64,000 nucleotides of DNA from Janibacter sp. A1S7 (GTDB taxonomy: Bacteria; Actinomycetota; Actinomycetes; Actinomycetales; Dermatophilaceae), in NCBI RefSeq assembly GCF_037198315.1, contig NZ_CP144913.1, positions 3,296,917 to 3,360,916 on the forward strand, in the 5' to 3' direction. This document shows, in pieces, positions 7,459 to 15,722 of the stretch (the stretch's first letter is position 1; each line of letters begins with the position of its first letter). The notes under the pieces are model-generated. The model saw only the letters and a list, made by a program, of their open reading frames with translations, made no database searches and had not been told where the DNA came from. The position numbers and the translations under genes were made by a program.

Positions 7459-8867
7459 CAGTCTCCTCCTGCGGCGCTGGCGCCGCTGCAACTCGTCCAG
7501 TCGGACATCCGTGATCCGTCCCAGTATTGCGCATCGGTCAGGTCAATGGTCTCGGTCGACACGTCCACAGAACCCGCCAGCGCGATGGGTCCGGCCTTGC
7601 CACCGCCGTTGCCGGCCAAGGGGGTCGAACCGTCGAGATCGTATCCCTGCTGGGTCAGGCTGCCGGTCTGACGGACCCGGTTGAAGTAGTTCAGGTCGGC
7701 GGGGACCGTGACCGGCATGGCCACGGCCGCGGTCACGCCACCGACGGACTTCACTCCTTGGCTGGCGAGAAAGGACCAGCCGGCCACCTGGTTGTCCCGG
7801 GAGTCCATGGGAAGCGACGTCTGGAAGACCGTGGACCGTCCAGCGGACGTGTCGATGTACCCACTCTCGGCCTCACCCGTGAAGACCGCAGCCGCCAGAC
7901 CGCTCCCCTCACCGGAAGCGGTCACCGTGGCATCGACCGAGCTCACCTCACCGTCGGGGTCCACGGTGACGGCCGTGACCACCTCCATCGAGCCGCTCAT
8001 CCCGGCGCCCATGAAGTCAATGCCCTCGGTGTCCACGCCCAGAGTCTGCAGCCCGGCCTCCCCGCTGACCTCGGACGCCAGGTAGAAGGTCTTCGAGCCA
8101 TCCTTCGACTCCCGGAACCCGAGGGCCTGGGCGGCAGTCACTCCGGCGTTCGCCTTGCCGATGCTGGCCGCCTGGGCCGACGCGTTGACCGAGAACCCGC
8201 CTTCGTGGAACGTCTCGTCCGGTTCCGGCAAGGGCTGGGTCAGGCCGGTCCCGTCCGTCACCTTGTCGGTCAGCCAGCGCACGGGGCCGGACTCGGCCAC
8301 CAACTCGTCCTTGGCTGCGTCAGCGATGTGGGCATTCACCAGATCGCGCAACTCGGCCTCGTCCTCGGCGTCGTAGACCTCGCCCTCCGTGACGGACAGA
8401 CCGGCTCCCACGTCGGCCGACGCCTGGTTGCCGACGGTTCGATCGGCGACCGTGAGCGACATGCCACCGCCCACGCCAACCTCGACGCCGGCGCCCTTGC
8501 CCTTGCCGACGGTCATCCGATAGGTCCCGTCGCTGAGGTGCTCGATCTGGAACTGTCGTCCGTTCTCCAGGGTGACCACGGAGACGGAGACCTGCCCCTG
8601 GACGTTGCCTGAGGTTCCGGTGACGGTGCAGGCCTGGGTCGGCTCGGGGCGCTTCGCGGTGTCGTCGCCACCGGATGATCCACACGCGCCCTGCCCGAGG
8701 TTGAGGATGCTGCACACGGCCTCACGGGTGCGCTCCGCAACCGGGGTGCGCTGGGTCAGGACGACGACGAGGGCACCAACCAGCATCGCGGCGACGACGA
8801 TGAGACCCACCTGCTCCAGGCTGGCGGCACCCCCCTCGCGGCGACACCGCGTCGACCCCCTGGACAT
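7458..8867 (-). CDS. prepilin-like leader fused to large exported domain (protein A)
   Basis: First gene of the island operon; 469 residues. A basic leader ends at Gly13 and is followed by AASLE (Glu at +5) and a hydrophobic helix, then AVCSIL.....AC as in proteins B and the SGNH hydrolase. The exported part (about 400 residues) is Gly/Val-rich, likely beta-rich, and contains a DEAELRDLVNAH stretch paralogous to one in protein B; it ends with a WTSC stretch. The ATG at 8867 follows AGGGGG at 4 bases; in-frame codons further upstream lack a ribosome site. Processing by the peptidase at 5118 is inferred. Confidence 0.75.
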   Translation of the reverse strand: MSRGSTRCRREGGAASLEQVGLIVVAAMLVGALVVVLTQRTPVAERTREAVCSILNLGQGACGSSGGDDTAKRPEPTQACTVTGTSGNVQGQVSVSVVTLENGRQFQIEHLSDGTYRMTVGKGKGAGVEVGVGGGMSLTVADRTVGNQASADVGAGLSVTEGEVYDAEDEAELRDLVNAHIADAAKDELVAESGPVRWLTDKVTDGTGLTQPLPEPDETFHEGGFSVNASAQAASIGKANAGVTAAQALGFRESKDGSKTFYLASEVSGEAGLQTLGVDTEGIDFMGAGMSGSMEVVTAVTVDPDGEVSSVDATVTASGEGSGLAAAVFTGEAESGYIDTSAGRSTVFQTSLPMDSRDNQVAGWSFLASQGVKSVGGVTAAVAMPVTVPADLNYFNRVRQTGSLTQQGYDLDGSTPLAGNGGGKAGPIALAGSVDVSTETIDLTDAQYWDGSRMSDWTSCSGASAAGGD

Positions 8868-9016
8868 CCAACCCCCTGCTGATGGCAACCGTCGGGTTCT
8901 CCGACAGATTTCTCCGCCCAATGTAACCAGATGGGTTACCCGACGTCTTGGGCCCGCAGGCCCGGGTCAGGGCCCAGAGACGCGGCCTGCACCGTCGACG
9001 CCGTAACCTGTGTGCC

Positions 9017-9235
9017 ATGGGTCACAGGATCGAGTCGGAGCTGGTCGCCAACGTCATCACCGTCCACGTCACGGAGGGGCAGACGGTCGCCGCCGGTGAC
9101 GAGCTGGTCCTCCTGGAGTCGATGAAGATGGAGATCCCGGTCCTCACCGAGGGTCCCGGCCGGATCGCCGAGGTGAAGGTCACCGCCGGCGACGTCGTCC
9201 AGGAGGGCGAGGTCCTCGTGGTCATCGACGACTGA
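9017..9235 (+). CDS. biotinyl/lipoyl carrier protein (TB7.3-like)
   Basis: A 72-residue single-domain carrier with the modification motif ESMKMEIPV; Lys37 is the expected biotinylation site because MKM flanked this way is the biotin-acceptor signature. It is the size of the mycobacterial TB7.3 protein, a free-standing biotin carrier, rather than a domain of a carboxylase. It stands alone, divergent from the prepilin-like operon and convergent with the FHA gene 1 base further on. No carboxylase or biotin ligase gene is nearby, so its partner is unknown. Confidence 0.85.
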   Translation: MGHRIESELVANVITVHVTEGQTVAAGDELVLLESMKMEIPVLTEGPGRIAEVKVTAGDVVQEGEVLVVIDD

Positions 9236-9236
9236 G

Positions 9237-10250
9237 TCAGCCGACCTCGAGGACCACCGCGACCTGACCGGCGAGACGGATCGTGGTCCCGGGCCCGATC
9301 GGCTGCGGCTCGCCCGGCGACATCCGACGTGACGGCCCCTCGGGAGTGGCCAGCGTCGTGCCGTTCGTCGAGCCGAGGTCGCGGGCGATGACCTGCGTCC
9401 CCTCCGGGTACACCTCGACGTGGCTGCGCGAGATCTCGTTGTCCGGGCTGGCCACCCGCACCAGGTGCGGCTCCCCCACGTAGCCGATCCCGGCGCTTGC
9501 CCGGGGCGCCCGACCCAGCAGCACGCCTCGGTCGAGCTCGACGACCTCCCCCGTCGGCAGGACGAGTCGGGCCGATGGCCGGGGCCGGTCCGGCTCGCCC
9601 TCCCGCGGCACGTCGCCCGCGACCGGCAACACACCCGTCGACGGACCCACCCCGGCGGTGGGGGCCGGAGCGCGGACGTCATCGGCTACGGCCTCCTCCG
9701 ACGACTCGCGCACCGCGGCGGCGGTGGACCCCCTCGGGGGCACCCGGGCACTCACGAGATGACCGTCGACGAACTGCGGGTGGCGCGCTGCGGGCGACCC
9801 GGGCACACCCTCGGGCGCCGTCTGCGGGGAGACGGCGGCGGGGGCCTTCGGCTCGGGGGTCCGGGCGGGCCCGGCCGGGACGGGTTCGGGCTCGCCGGTG
9901 CAGAGCACGGCCGTCGCGGTGTCCTCGTCGATGTCCTCGTCGATCCACGGCGCGCGGGCGGGTGCGACGAGCTCGCGGGTGGTCTCGTCGGCACCGGTGA
10001 GCAGGACCCGGGCCGTACCGCGGACGAGCACACGCAGACCGGTCTCGTCGACGATCGCGAAGTCCGGCGTCTGCCGCACGCCGTCGGCCGTCAGCACGTC
10101 GGTCAGCACATCGGCGGGACTGTCGCCACCGGCGGCCGCGAGGGCCGCGGCGAGGCGCTCACCGAGGGACTCGTCCCCCTTCGCCAGGACGTGGACGCCC
10201 GCTCGGGTGAACTCGACCCAGCCGTCGCGGCCCTCGGCCCTGAACTCCAT
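9237..10250 (-). CDS. FHA-domain protein
   Basis: The 337-residue protein ends in a forkhead-associated domain (about residues 220-337) with the usual GR, SRSHVEV and GSTNGT landmarks that bind phosphothreonine. The N-terminal 110 residues form a separate folded region followed by a Pro/Ala-rich linker. I chose the ATG at 10250 because GAGGGAG sits 5 bases upstream; a GTG 6 bases earlier overlaps that site. It follows the PP2C phosphatase gene, so it is likely a readout partner in Ser/Thr kinase signalling. No kinase lies beside it; pknB is at the far end of the window. Confidence 0.85.
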   Translation of the reverse strand: MEFRAEGRDGWVEFTRAGVHVLAKGDESLGERLAAALAAAGGDSPADVLTDVLTADGVRQTPDFAIVDETGLRVLVRGTARVLLTGADETTRELVAPARAPWIDEDIDEDTATAVLCTGEPEPVPAGPARTPEPKAPAAVSPQTAPEGVPGSPAARHPQFVDGHLVSARVPPRGSTAAAVRESSEEAVADDVRAPAPTAGVGPSTGVLPVAGDVPREGEPDRPRPSARLVLPTGEVVELDRGVLLGRAPRASAGIGYVGEPHLVRVASPDNEISRSHVEVYPEGTQVIARDLGSTNGTTLATPEGPSRRMSPGEPQPIGPGTTIRLAGQVAVVLEVG

Positions 10251-10263
10251 GGTCACTCCCTCG

Positions 10264-11040
10264 TCACCGCTCGCCCACGTGTGCCTGGTCGATGTCGGCG
10301 TCGTCGAGGGCGACCACGACGACGCTCACATTGTCCCTGCCCCCGGCGGCCACAGCAGCCCGGACGAGCTCGTCGGCTGCGTCCCGGGGGTCGGGGTGTG
10401 CCTGCAGGATCTCACGCAGCTGCTCGTCGGTGAGCTCGTTGGTCAGCCCGTCGCTGCACGCGAGGAAACGCTCACCCGGGGTCGGCGGCACCAGCCAGAG
10501 GTCCGGCCGGTGTCTCAACGGTGCCCCCAGCGAACGGGTGACGATGTTGCGGGCGGGGTGCACCTCGGCCTGCGCGGGGGTGATGACGCCCGAGTCGACG
10601 AGTTCCTGGACCTCGGAGTGGTCGACGGTGACCCGAGTGAGCTCGTCACCCACGAACCGGTAGACCCGCGAGTCGCCGACGTTGACGACGGCCCACTGGG
10701 CGCGGCCGGAGTGGGTGACGAGGACGAGACCGGTCACCGTCGTGCCCATCCCCCGTTGCTCGGGACGGGCCCGGACCGAGTCGAGGATGCGCTGGTTGGC
10801 CAGCAGCACCTGCCCGGTGACGTCGTCGCAGGTCAGGTCGTCGCGCTCGACCAGCTCGCGCATGGTCGCGACGGCGATCCCGCTGGCCACCTCACCCGCG
10901 GCGTGCCCACCCATGCCGTCAGCGACAACGAGGACGGAGCCCTCGGCGAGCACGGCGTCCTCGTTGTGGTCCCGCACTCGCCCGGTGTCGGTGGCGCCGG
11001 CGATCCGCAGCCGTCCGCGGATCTCGCTGACGGAGCTCAC
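10264..11040 (-). CDS. PP2C-family Ser/Thr protein phosphatase
   Basis: A 258-residue soluble metal-dependent phosphatase. All metal-binding landmarks are present: RDHNEDA, VVADGMGGHAAGE, GDSRVYR, CSDGLTNELTD and GGRDN. It lacks the membrane segment of PstP, so it is a cytoplasmic form. Its GTG start overlaps the stop of the upstream gene by 4 bases, and it precedes the FHA gene by 13 bases. The three genes look like one signalling operon that would reverse phosphorylation by a Ser/Thr kinase. Confidence 0.9.
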   Translation of the reverse strand: MSSVSEIRGRLRIAGATDTGRVRDHNEDAVLAEGSVLVVADGMGGHAAGEVASGIAVATMRELVERDDLTCDDVTGQVLLANQRILDSVRARPEQRGMGTTVTGLVLVTHSGRAQWAVVNVGDSRVYRFVGDELTRVTVDHSEVQELVDSGVITPAQAEVHPARNIVTRSLGAPLRHRPDLWLVPPTPGERFLACSDGLTNELTDEQLREILQAHPDPRDAADELVRAAVAAGGRDNVSVVVVALDDADIDQAHVGER

Positions 11041-11513
11041 GAGCCCAACCGCATCGACTCGACGATCCGCTCGAGGGTGGCGTCGTCTCTCTCCCGACGA
11101 GACCCGGCGAAGGAACCGGTCACCTGGACGACGTCGACGACCTCCTCGCGCTGCCGGGTGGAGAACCAGTGCGTCTGCACCACGGCACCGATCTGCCCGT
11201 CGACGAAGGAGACCTCGGCCCCGACGAGGTCCTCCCCAGCCACCTCGCGACGGCGGGCGCCACCGACCCGGCCCCGGTCCCGCTGGTGGGCGTACCCCTC
11301 GAGCTCGCTGCTGATCTCGTCCGTGCCGAACGGCGCCGGCCGCTGGTAGTGCCGCACGACGAGGTTGGCCAGGAAGTGGTCGGCTGCCGGCGCGCCGTCA
11401 CGGATGGCGATGAGGGTGTCCGGGGCCCACACCTGGATCCAGCCCTCGGGCATCTCGAGATGGATCCGAGGCGGCCCGGGCACGACGGGGCTCGGGTAGG
11501 TCACGGTGGGCAC
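11037..11513 (-). CDS. conserved protein with LpqN-like fold, no signal peptide
   Basis: A 158-residue protein containing HLEMPEGWIQV and a run of alternating strands that resembles LpqN/DcrB-type domains, but with no signal peptide or membrane helix. The GTG start at 11513 is preceded by AGGAG at about 7 bases; the open frame beyond it has no support. It is the first gene of the operon with the PP2C phosphatase (4-base overlap) and the FHA protein. Its role is unknown; cytoplasmic location is inferred. Confidence 0.7.
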   Translation of the reverse strand: MPTVTYPSPVVPGPPRIHLEMPEGWIQVWAPDTLIAIRDGAPAADHFLANLVVRHYQRPAPFGTDEISSELEGYAHQRDRGRVGGARRREVAGEDLVGAEVSFVDGQIGAVVQTHWFSTRQREEVVDVVQVTGSFAGSRRERDDATLERIVESMRLGS

Positions 11514-11598
11514 AGCTGCTCTCCTGATCGGACGACGGGGGTGACCGGGGCGGGGCCCCCGCCCCAGCCTGCCACTTGGCGGCGCCGAGGTGGAGGGC

Positions 11599-13077
11599 TC
11601 AGCCGCGTTCGGCCCACCACGCGCGCAGCCGATCGGTGGCGGCCTCGGTGCCGATCGGACCCTCGTCGAGGCGGACCTGCAGGAGGTAACGGTAGGCCTG
11701 CCCGATCTGCGGCCCGGGAGGGATCCCGAGGACCTCACCGATCTGGTTGCCGTCGAGCTCGGGTCGCACCGCTTCGAGCTCCTCCTGCTCGAGCAGTCGC
11801 TCGATCCGCTCCTCGAGGTCGTCGTAGGCCCGGGCCAGACGGTTGGCCTTGCGCTGGTTGCGCGTGGTGCAGTCCGCCCGGGTCAGGCGGTGCAGCCGCT
11901 GGAGAAGGGGCCCGGCATCGGTGACGTAGCGCCGCACGGCCGAGTCGGTCCACTGGCCGTCGCGGTAGCCGTGGAAGCGCAGGTGCAGCTCGACGAGACG
12001 GGCGACCTGCTTGGTGGTCTCCTTGTCGAAACGCAGGGCCTTCAGGCGCTTGGCGGTCATCTTCGCCCCGACGACGTCGTGGTGGTGGAAGGAGACGCCG
12101 CCACCGTCCTCGAAGCGTCGGGTACGCGGCTTGCCGATGTCGTGCAGCAGTGCCGCCAGTCGCAGGACGAGGTCCGGCCCGGGCACGGAAGTCTCCTGCG
12201 GGTCACGCTGCGCGTCACCGTCGGTCCGTGCCGCGTCCTCCAAGTCGATCGCCTGCTGCAGCACCGTCAGCGAGTGCTCGTAGACGTCCTTGTGCCGGTG
12301 GTGCTCGTCGACCTCCAGACGCAGGGCGGGCAGCTCGGGGAGCACGTGGTCGGCCAGGCCGGTCCCGACGAGCACGCGCAGCCCGGCGACGGGGTCCTCA
12401 CCGAGCACGAGCTTGACCAGCTCGTCACGGATCCGCTCGGCGGAGACGATGTCCAGGGTCGCCGCGGACTCGGTCATGGCGGCCGTGACGTCCGGGGCCG
12501 GGACGAGCCCGAGCTGGGCGACGAAACGAGCCGCCCGCATCATCCGCAGCGGGTCGTCGGTGAAGGAGACATCCGGCGTGGACGGCGTGCGCAACCGCTG
12601 GGCCGCGAGGTCGAGCAGACCGCCGTGCGGGTCGACGAGCTCGAGGTCGGGCAGCCGCAACGCCATCGCGTTGACCGTGAAGTCGCGCCGGACGAGGTCG
12701 TCCCGGAGGTTGTCGCCGAAGGCGACGACCGGCTTGCGGGTGCGACCGTCGTAGGCGTCGGCCCGGTAGGTGGTGACCTCGACGATCGTCTCCCCCCGGC
12801 GGGCACCGATCGTGCCGAACTCCCGGCCCATGTCCCAGGTGGCGTCGCCCCAGACGTGCAGGATGCGCTCGGTCTCCTCCGGTGCCGCGGAGGTGGTGAA
12901 GTCAAGGTCTCCGCTGGCGCGTGCGAGGAAGGCGTCCCGGACCGGGCCACCGACGAGGGCCAGCTCGTGACCCCCCTTCGCGAAGGCCTCGCCGAGCTCG
13001 GTCAGCAGTGGGATCACCGGGGCCAGGTGGGCCACCGCGGCACGCAGGACCTCGGGGGGAATGGCTGGGGTGGACAT
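11599..13077 (-). CDS. pcnA: CCA-adding tRNA nucleotidyltransferase
   Basis: A 492-residue class II nucleotidyltransferase that completes or repairs tRNA 3' CCA ends. The catalytic signature GGPVRDAFL...GDLDF is at about residues 43-60, the RRDFTVNAM motif follows near residue 125, and an HD domain carries LLHDIGKPRTR (about residue 310). Size and order match actinobacterial PcnA. The ATG at 13077 is the first plausible start; the much longer open frame is inside the divergent Nudix gene. As in mycobacteria it is divergent from a mutT4-like gene. This matters because tRNA-Ala in this window has no encoded CCA. Confidence 0.95.
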   Translation of the reverse strand: MSTPAIPPEVLRAAVAHLAPVIPLLTELGEAFAKGGHELALVGGPVRDAFLARASGDLDFTTSAAPEETERILHVWGDATWDMGREFGTIGARRGETIVEVTTYRADAYDGRTRKPVVAFGDNLRDDLVRRDFTVNAMALRLPDLELVDPHGGLLDLAAQRLRTPSTPDVSFTDDPLRMMRAARFVAQLGLVPAPDVTAAMTESAATLDIVSAERIRDELVKLVLGEDPVAGLRVLVGTGLADHVLPELPALRLEVDEHHRHKDVYEHSLTVLQQAIDLEDAARTDGDAQRDPQETSVPGPDLVLRLAALLHDIGKPRTRRFEDGGGVSFHHHDVVGAKMTAKRLKALRFDKETTKQVARLVELHLRFHGYRDGQWTDSAVRRYVTDAGPLLQRLHRLTRADCTTRNQRKANRLARAYDDLEERIERLLEQEELEAVRPELDGNQIGEVLGIPPGPQIGQAYRYLLQVRLDEGPIGTEAATDRLRAWWAERG

Positions 13078-13215
13078 GGGTGCCAAGGCTACGTGGATGC
13101 GCGCTCGGGCACCGCAGCCACGTACGTCCCGGCATGACGGCGACGGGGGCAACAGTCCGGTCGAGCCTCTCGCACCGGCCCCTCCCGGTGCAGGTGCGAT
13201 GGCTACAGTGACCAC

Positions 13216-13698
13216 ATGAGCCACCCCGCCCCCGCCTCCGGACCGCAGCGGCGCCTGCCCGCGGTCGAGGAGCGCAGTGCGGGTGGGGTGGTCGTGGACA
13301 TCCACGAGGGTGACGCCCGGATCGCCGTCATCGCCCGGCGCAACCGGGCCGGACGACTCGAGTGGTGCCTGCCCAAGGGACACATCGAGGGTCAGGAGAC
13401 CCTGGTGGAGACCGCCGCCCGGGAGGTCGCGGAGGAGACCGGTATCGAGGCGCGCGTGCTCGTCGAGCTCGGGACGATCGACTACTGGTTCGCCACTCCG
13501 GACCGACGGATCCACAAGTTCGTGCACCACTACCTCCTCGAGGCCACCGGTGGGCACCTGACGATCGAGAACGACCCCGACCAGGAGGCCGTCGACGTCG
13601 CGTGGCTCCCGCTGCGCGAGGCACACCGGCACCTCACCTTCCCCAACGAGCGACGCATCGCGAGGGAGGCGTGGCAGCGGCTCGCCGGCGACGCCTGA
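13216..13698 (+). CDS. mutT4: Nudix hydrolase (MutT4-like)
   Basis: A 160-residue protein with a complete Nudix box: GHIEGQE, a seven-residue spacer, then REVAEETGI (about residues 55-77). Family members hydrolyse nucleoside diphosphates linked to another moiety; the specific substrate cannot be read. Its position between pcnA and the DUF6049/murJ pair is the same as mycobacterial mutT4 (Rv3908). The 3' end overlaps the next gene. Confidence 0.9.
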   Translation: MSHPAPASGPQRRLPAVEERSAGGVVVDIHEGDARIAVIARRNRAGRLEWCLPKGHIEGQETLVETAAREVAEETGIEARVLVELGTIDYWFATPDRRIHKFVHHYLLEATGGHLTIENDPDQEAVDVAWLPLREAHRHLTFPNERRIAREAWQRLAGDA

Positions 13699-15722
13699 GA
13701 CCGACCAGCATCGCGCTGCTCCTGCTCGCGATGTTGGTCCTGCCCTCGGCCGCCGCCACCTCCCTGCCCCCCGGGGAGGACTCCACCGGTGGTGAGCTGA
13801 CCATCGCCTCGATCACCCCCGTCGTCGACGGCGAGGGAACGGCCCGGGTGGAGGGGGAGCTGACGAACACCGGCGAGCAGGCTCTCGCCGCCCAGGAGGT
13901 CTCGCTGGTCGGTCGGACCGCCTCGGCCGACCGCGACGACATCGTGACCTGGGCCGAGGGGACGCAGCCGGTCGCCAAGGATCCCCGGGCCACGGTCACC
14001 CTCGAGGACCTCGATCCCGGGGAGTCCGCGCCCTTCACCCTCGAGGTCACCGCCGACGAGCTGGCGCCCGGGCTGACCGCCGGCGCGGCGTGGGTGAGCG
14101 TGCAGACGTCGCAGACCGCGGTGCACACCTTCATCGGGGTGCACCGGGCCAAGGAGTACGTCCCGATGGGCATGGTCTGGGGGGTCCCACTCCTGCTCCC
14201 GGCCGACGAGCGCCTCTTCGGCGAACCCGGCCCCGACCGCGTCCAGGCGTGGAAGGAGACCGTCGGGCCCGAGTCGCGCCTGTGGCAGCTGACCGAGGAA
14301 CCGCCGGCAGAGGACGAGACGTGGATCCTCGACCCGAGCCTGCTGTCCCTGCCACCGGAGCCGACGGAGGACACCGGCCAGAACCTCACCCGTGCGCTGA
14401 ATGCCGAGCGGGAGGTCCGGGCCGAGTGGGCCAGTCGGGTCCGCTCCACCCTGGATCCGGAGCAGACCATCGTGCTGCCCTCAGGGGATGCCGACGTCGC
14501 CGCGGCGGCCCGATGGCAGGACGTCGCCGAGCTCGTCGCCCCGCAGGTCGAGGAGGGCGTGCGGTCCGCCGACCTGCTCGACGACTCCCACGGCGACATC
14601 CAGTGGCCGGCCGACGGTGTCGTCACCGAGTCGCGCACCACGGCCCTGGGCCGGCTCCAGCCCGGGTCCACGCCGCCGACCGTGCTGACCGACACCTCCG
14701 CCATCGCGCCCGGAGGATTCACCCCCACCGGCGCGACCCGCACCACCCACGGCAGTGGGTTGCTGGTCGCCGACCACTCCCTCTCCACCCTCGCGGGCGA
14801 GCTGACCTCCCCTTCCGACGCGACGCTCGCCCGACAGCGCATCGTCGCCGAGACCTCCGTGCTCCTGGGCGAGCGCCCCGGCACGCCCCGGACGCTGCTG
14901 GTCGTCCCCGCCCGCGCGAGCTCACCGTCGCCCGAGGCCTACGCCGATCTGCGGGGCGTCGTCGACGAGATCCCGTGGCTCGACCGGGGCAGATTCGACG
15001 ACCTGCTCGACGGGGTCGATCGGGCCCAGCAGACGGCCGTTCCCCGGACCACCCAGCAGATCGCCCGTGCCACCGACGAGAAGCCGGTCCCGCCCGTGCT
15101 CACCCCGACGTCGGCCACGCGCATCGCCGAGGACAGGCGGTCCATGTCGATCTTCGCCTCCGTGCGCTCCGACGGCGAGGTCTGGAAGGAGGCGGTCGAC
15201 CCGGCCCTCGACCAGTTGACCTCCGCCCGCTGGCGCAGCGACACCGCAGCCTTCGACGCGTTGCACGACCAGCTGGCCACGGAGGTCACCCTGAGCCACG
15301 ACGACCTCGTCGTCTCGTCGGGGGAGGTCAACTTCTTCGCCGACAAGGGGCGATTGCAGATCACCATCATCAACAAGACGGACGTGAGGCTGACGAACCT
15401 CGACGTCCGGGTGGAGTCGCAGAATCCCTCCTTCCGTATCCAGGAACCGTCCAAGCCCGTGACGATCGGACCCGACGGGCGGCAGAAGGTCACCGTGCAG
15501 GCGACCGCCCTGGCCGCCGGCCGCACCCCCGTGCACGTCGTCGTCACCACGCCGAACGGTCACGAGCTGACCGAACAGGCCACCCTGGAGGTACGGATGC
15601 GACCCACGGGCGAGACCGTCTACTGGGCCATCGGCGGCATCGCCGTCGTCCTCCTCGGTGTGGGTACGTGGCGTAGCCTTCGCCGTCGGACGAGGACCAC
15701 CGTGAACGAGGACAGTGCATGA
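13671..15722 (+). CDS. DUF6049 exported protein (Rv3909-like)
   Basis: A protein of about 683 residues with a signal peptide (Arg-rich start, then hydrophobic IALLLLAMLVLP), a long exported region and a C-terminal membrane helix (about residues 648-668) followed by a basic tail. It precedes murJ with a 4-base overlap, as Rv3909 precedes Rv3910 in mycobacteria, so a cell-envelope role linked to lipid II export is likely. The start is uncertain: a GTG at 13671 gives a normal signal peptide but overlaps the Nudix gene by 28 bases; a CTG at 13695 is the alternative. Confidence 0.8.
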   Translation: MAAARRRRLRPTSIALLLLAMLVLPSAAATSLPPGEDSTGGELTIASITPVVDGEGTARVEGELTNTGEQALAAQEVSLVGRTASADRDDIVTWAEGTQPVAKDPRATVTLEDLDPGESAPFTLEVTADELAPGLTAGAAWVSVQTSQTAVHTFIGVHRAKEYVPMGMVWGVPLLLPADERLFGEPGPDRVQAWKETVGPESRLWQLTEEPPAEDETWILDPSLLSLPPEPTEDTGQNLTRALNAEREVRAEWASRVRSTLDPEQTIVLPSGDADVAAAARWQDVAELVAPQVEEGVRSADLLDDSHGDIQWPADGVVTESRTTALGRLQPGSTPPTVLTDTSAIAPGGFTPTGATRTTHGSGLLVADHSLSTLAGELTSPSDATLARQRIVAETSVLLGERPGTPRTLLVVPARASSPSPEAYADLRGVVDEIPWLDRGRFDDLLDGVDRAQQTAVPRTTQQIARATDEKPVPPVLTPTSATRIAEDRRSMSIFASVRSDGEVWKEAVDPALDQLTSARWRSDTAAFDALHDQLATEVTLSHDDLVVSSGEVNFFADKGRLQITIINKTDVRLTNLDVRVESQNPSFRIQEPSKPVTIGPDGRQKVTVQATALAAGRTPVHVVVTTPNGHELTEQATLEVRMRPTGETVYWAIGGIAVVLLGVGTWRSLRRRTRTTVNEDSA

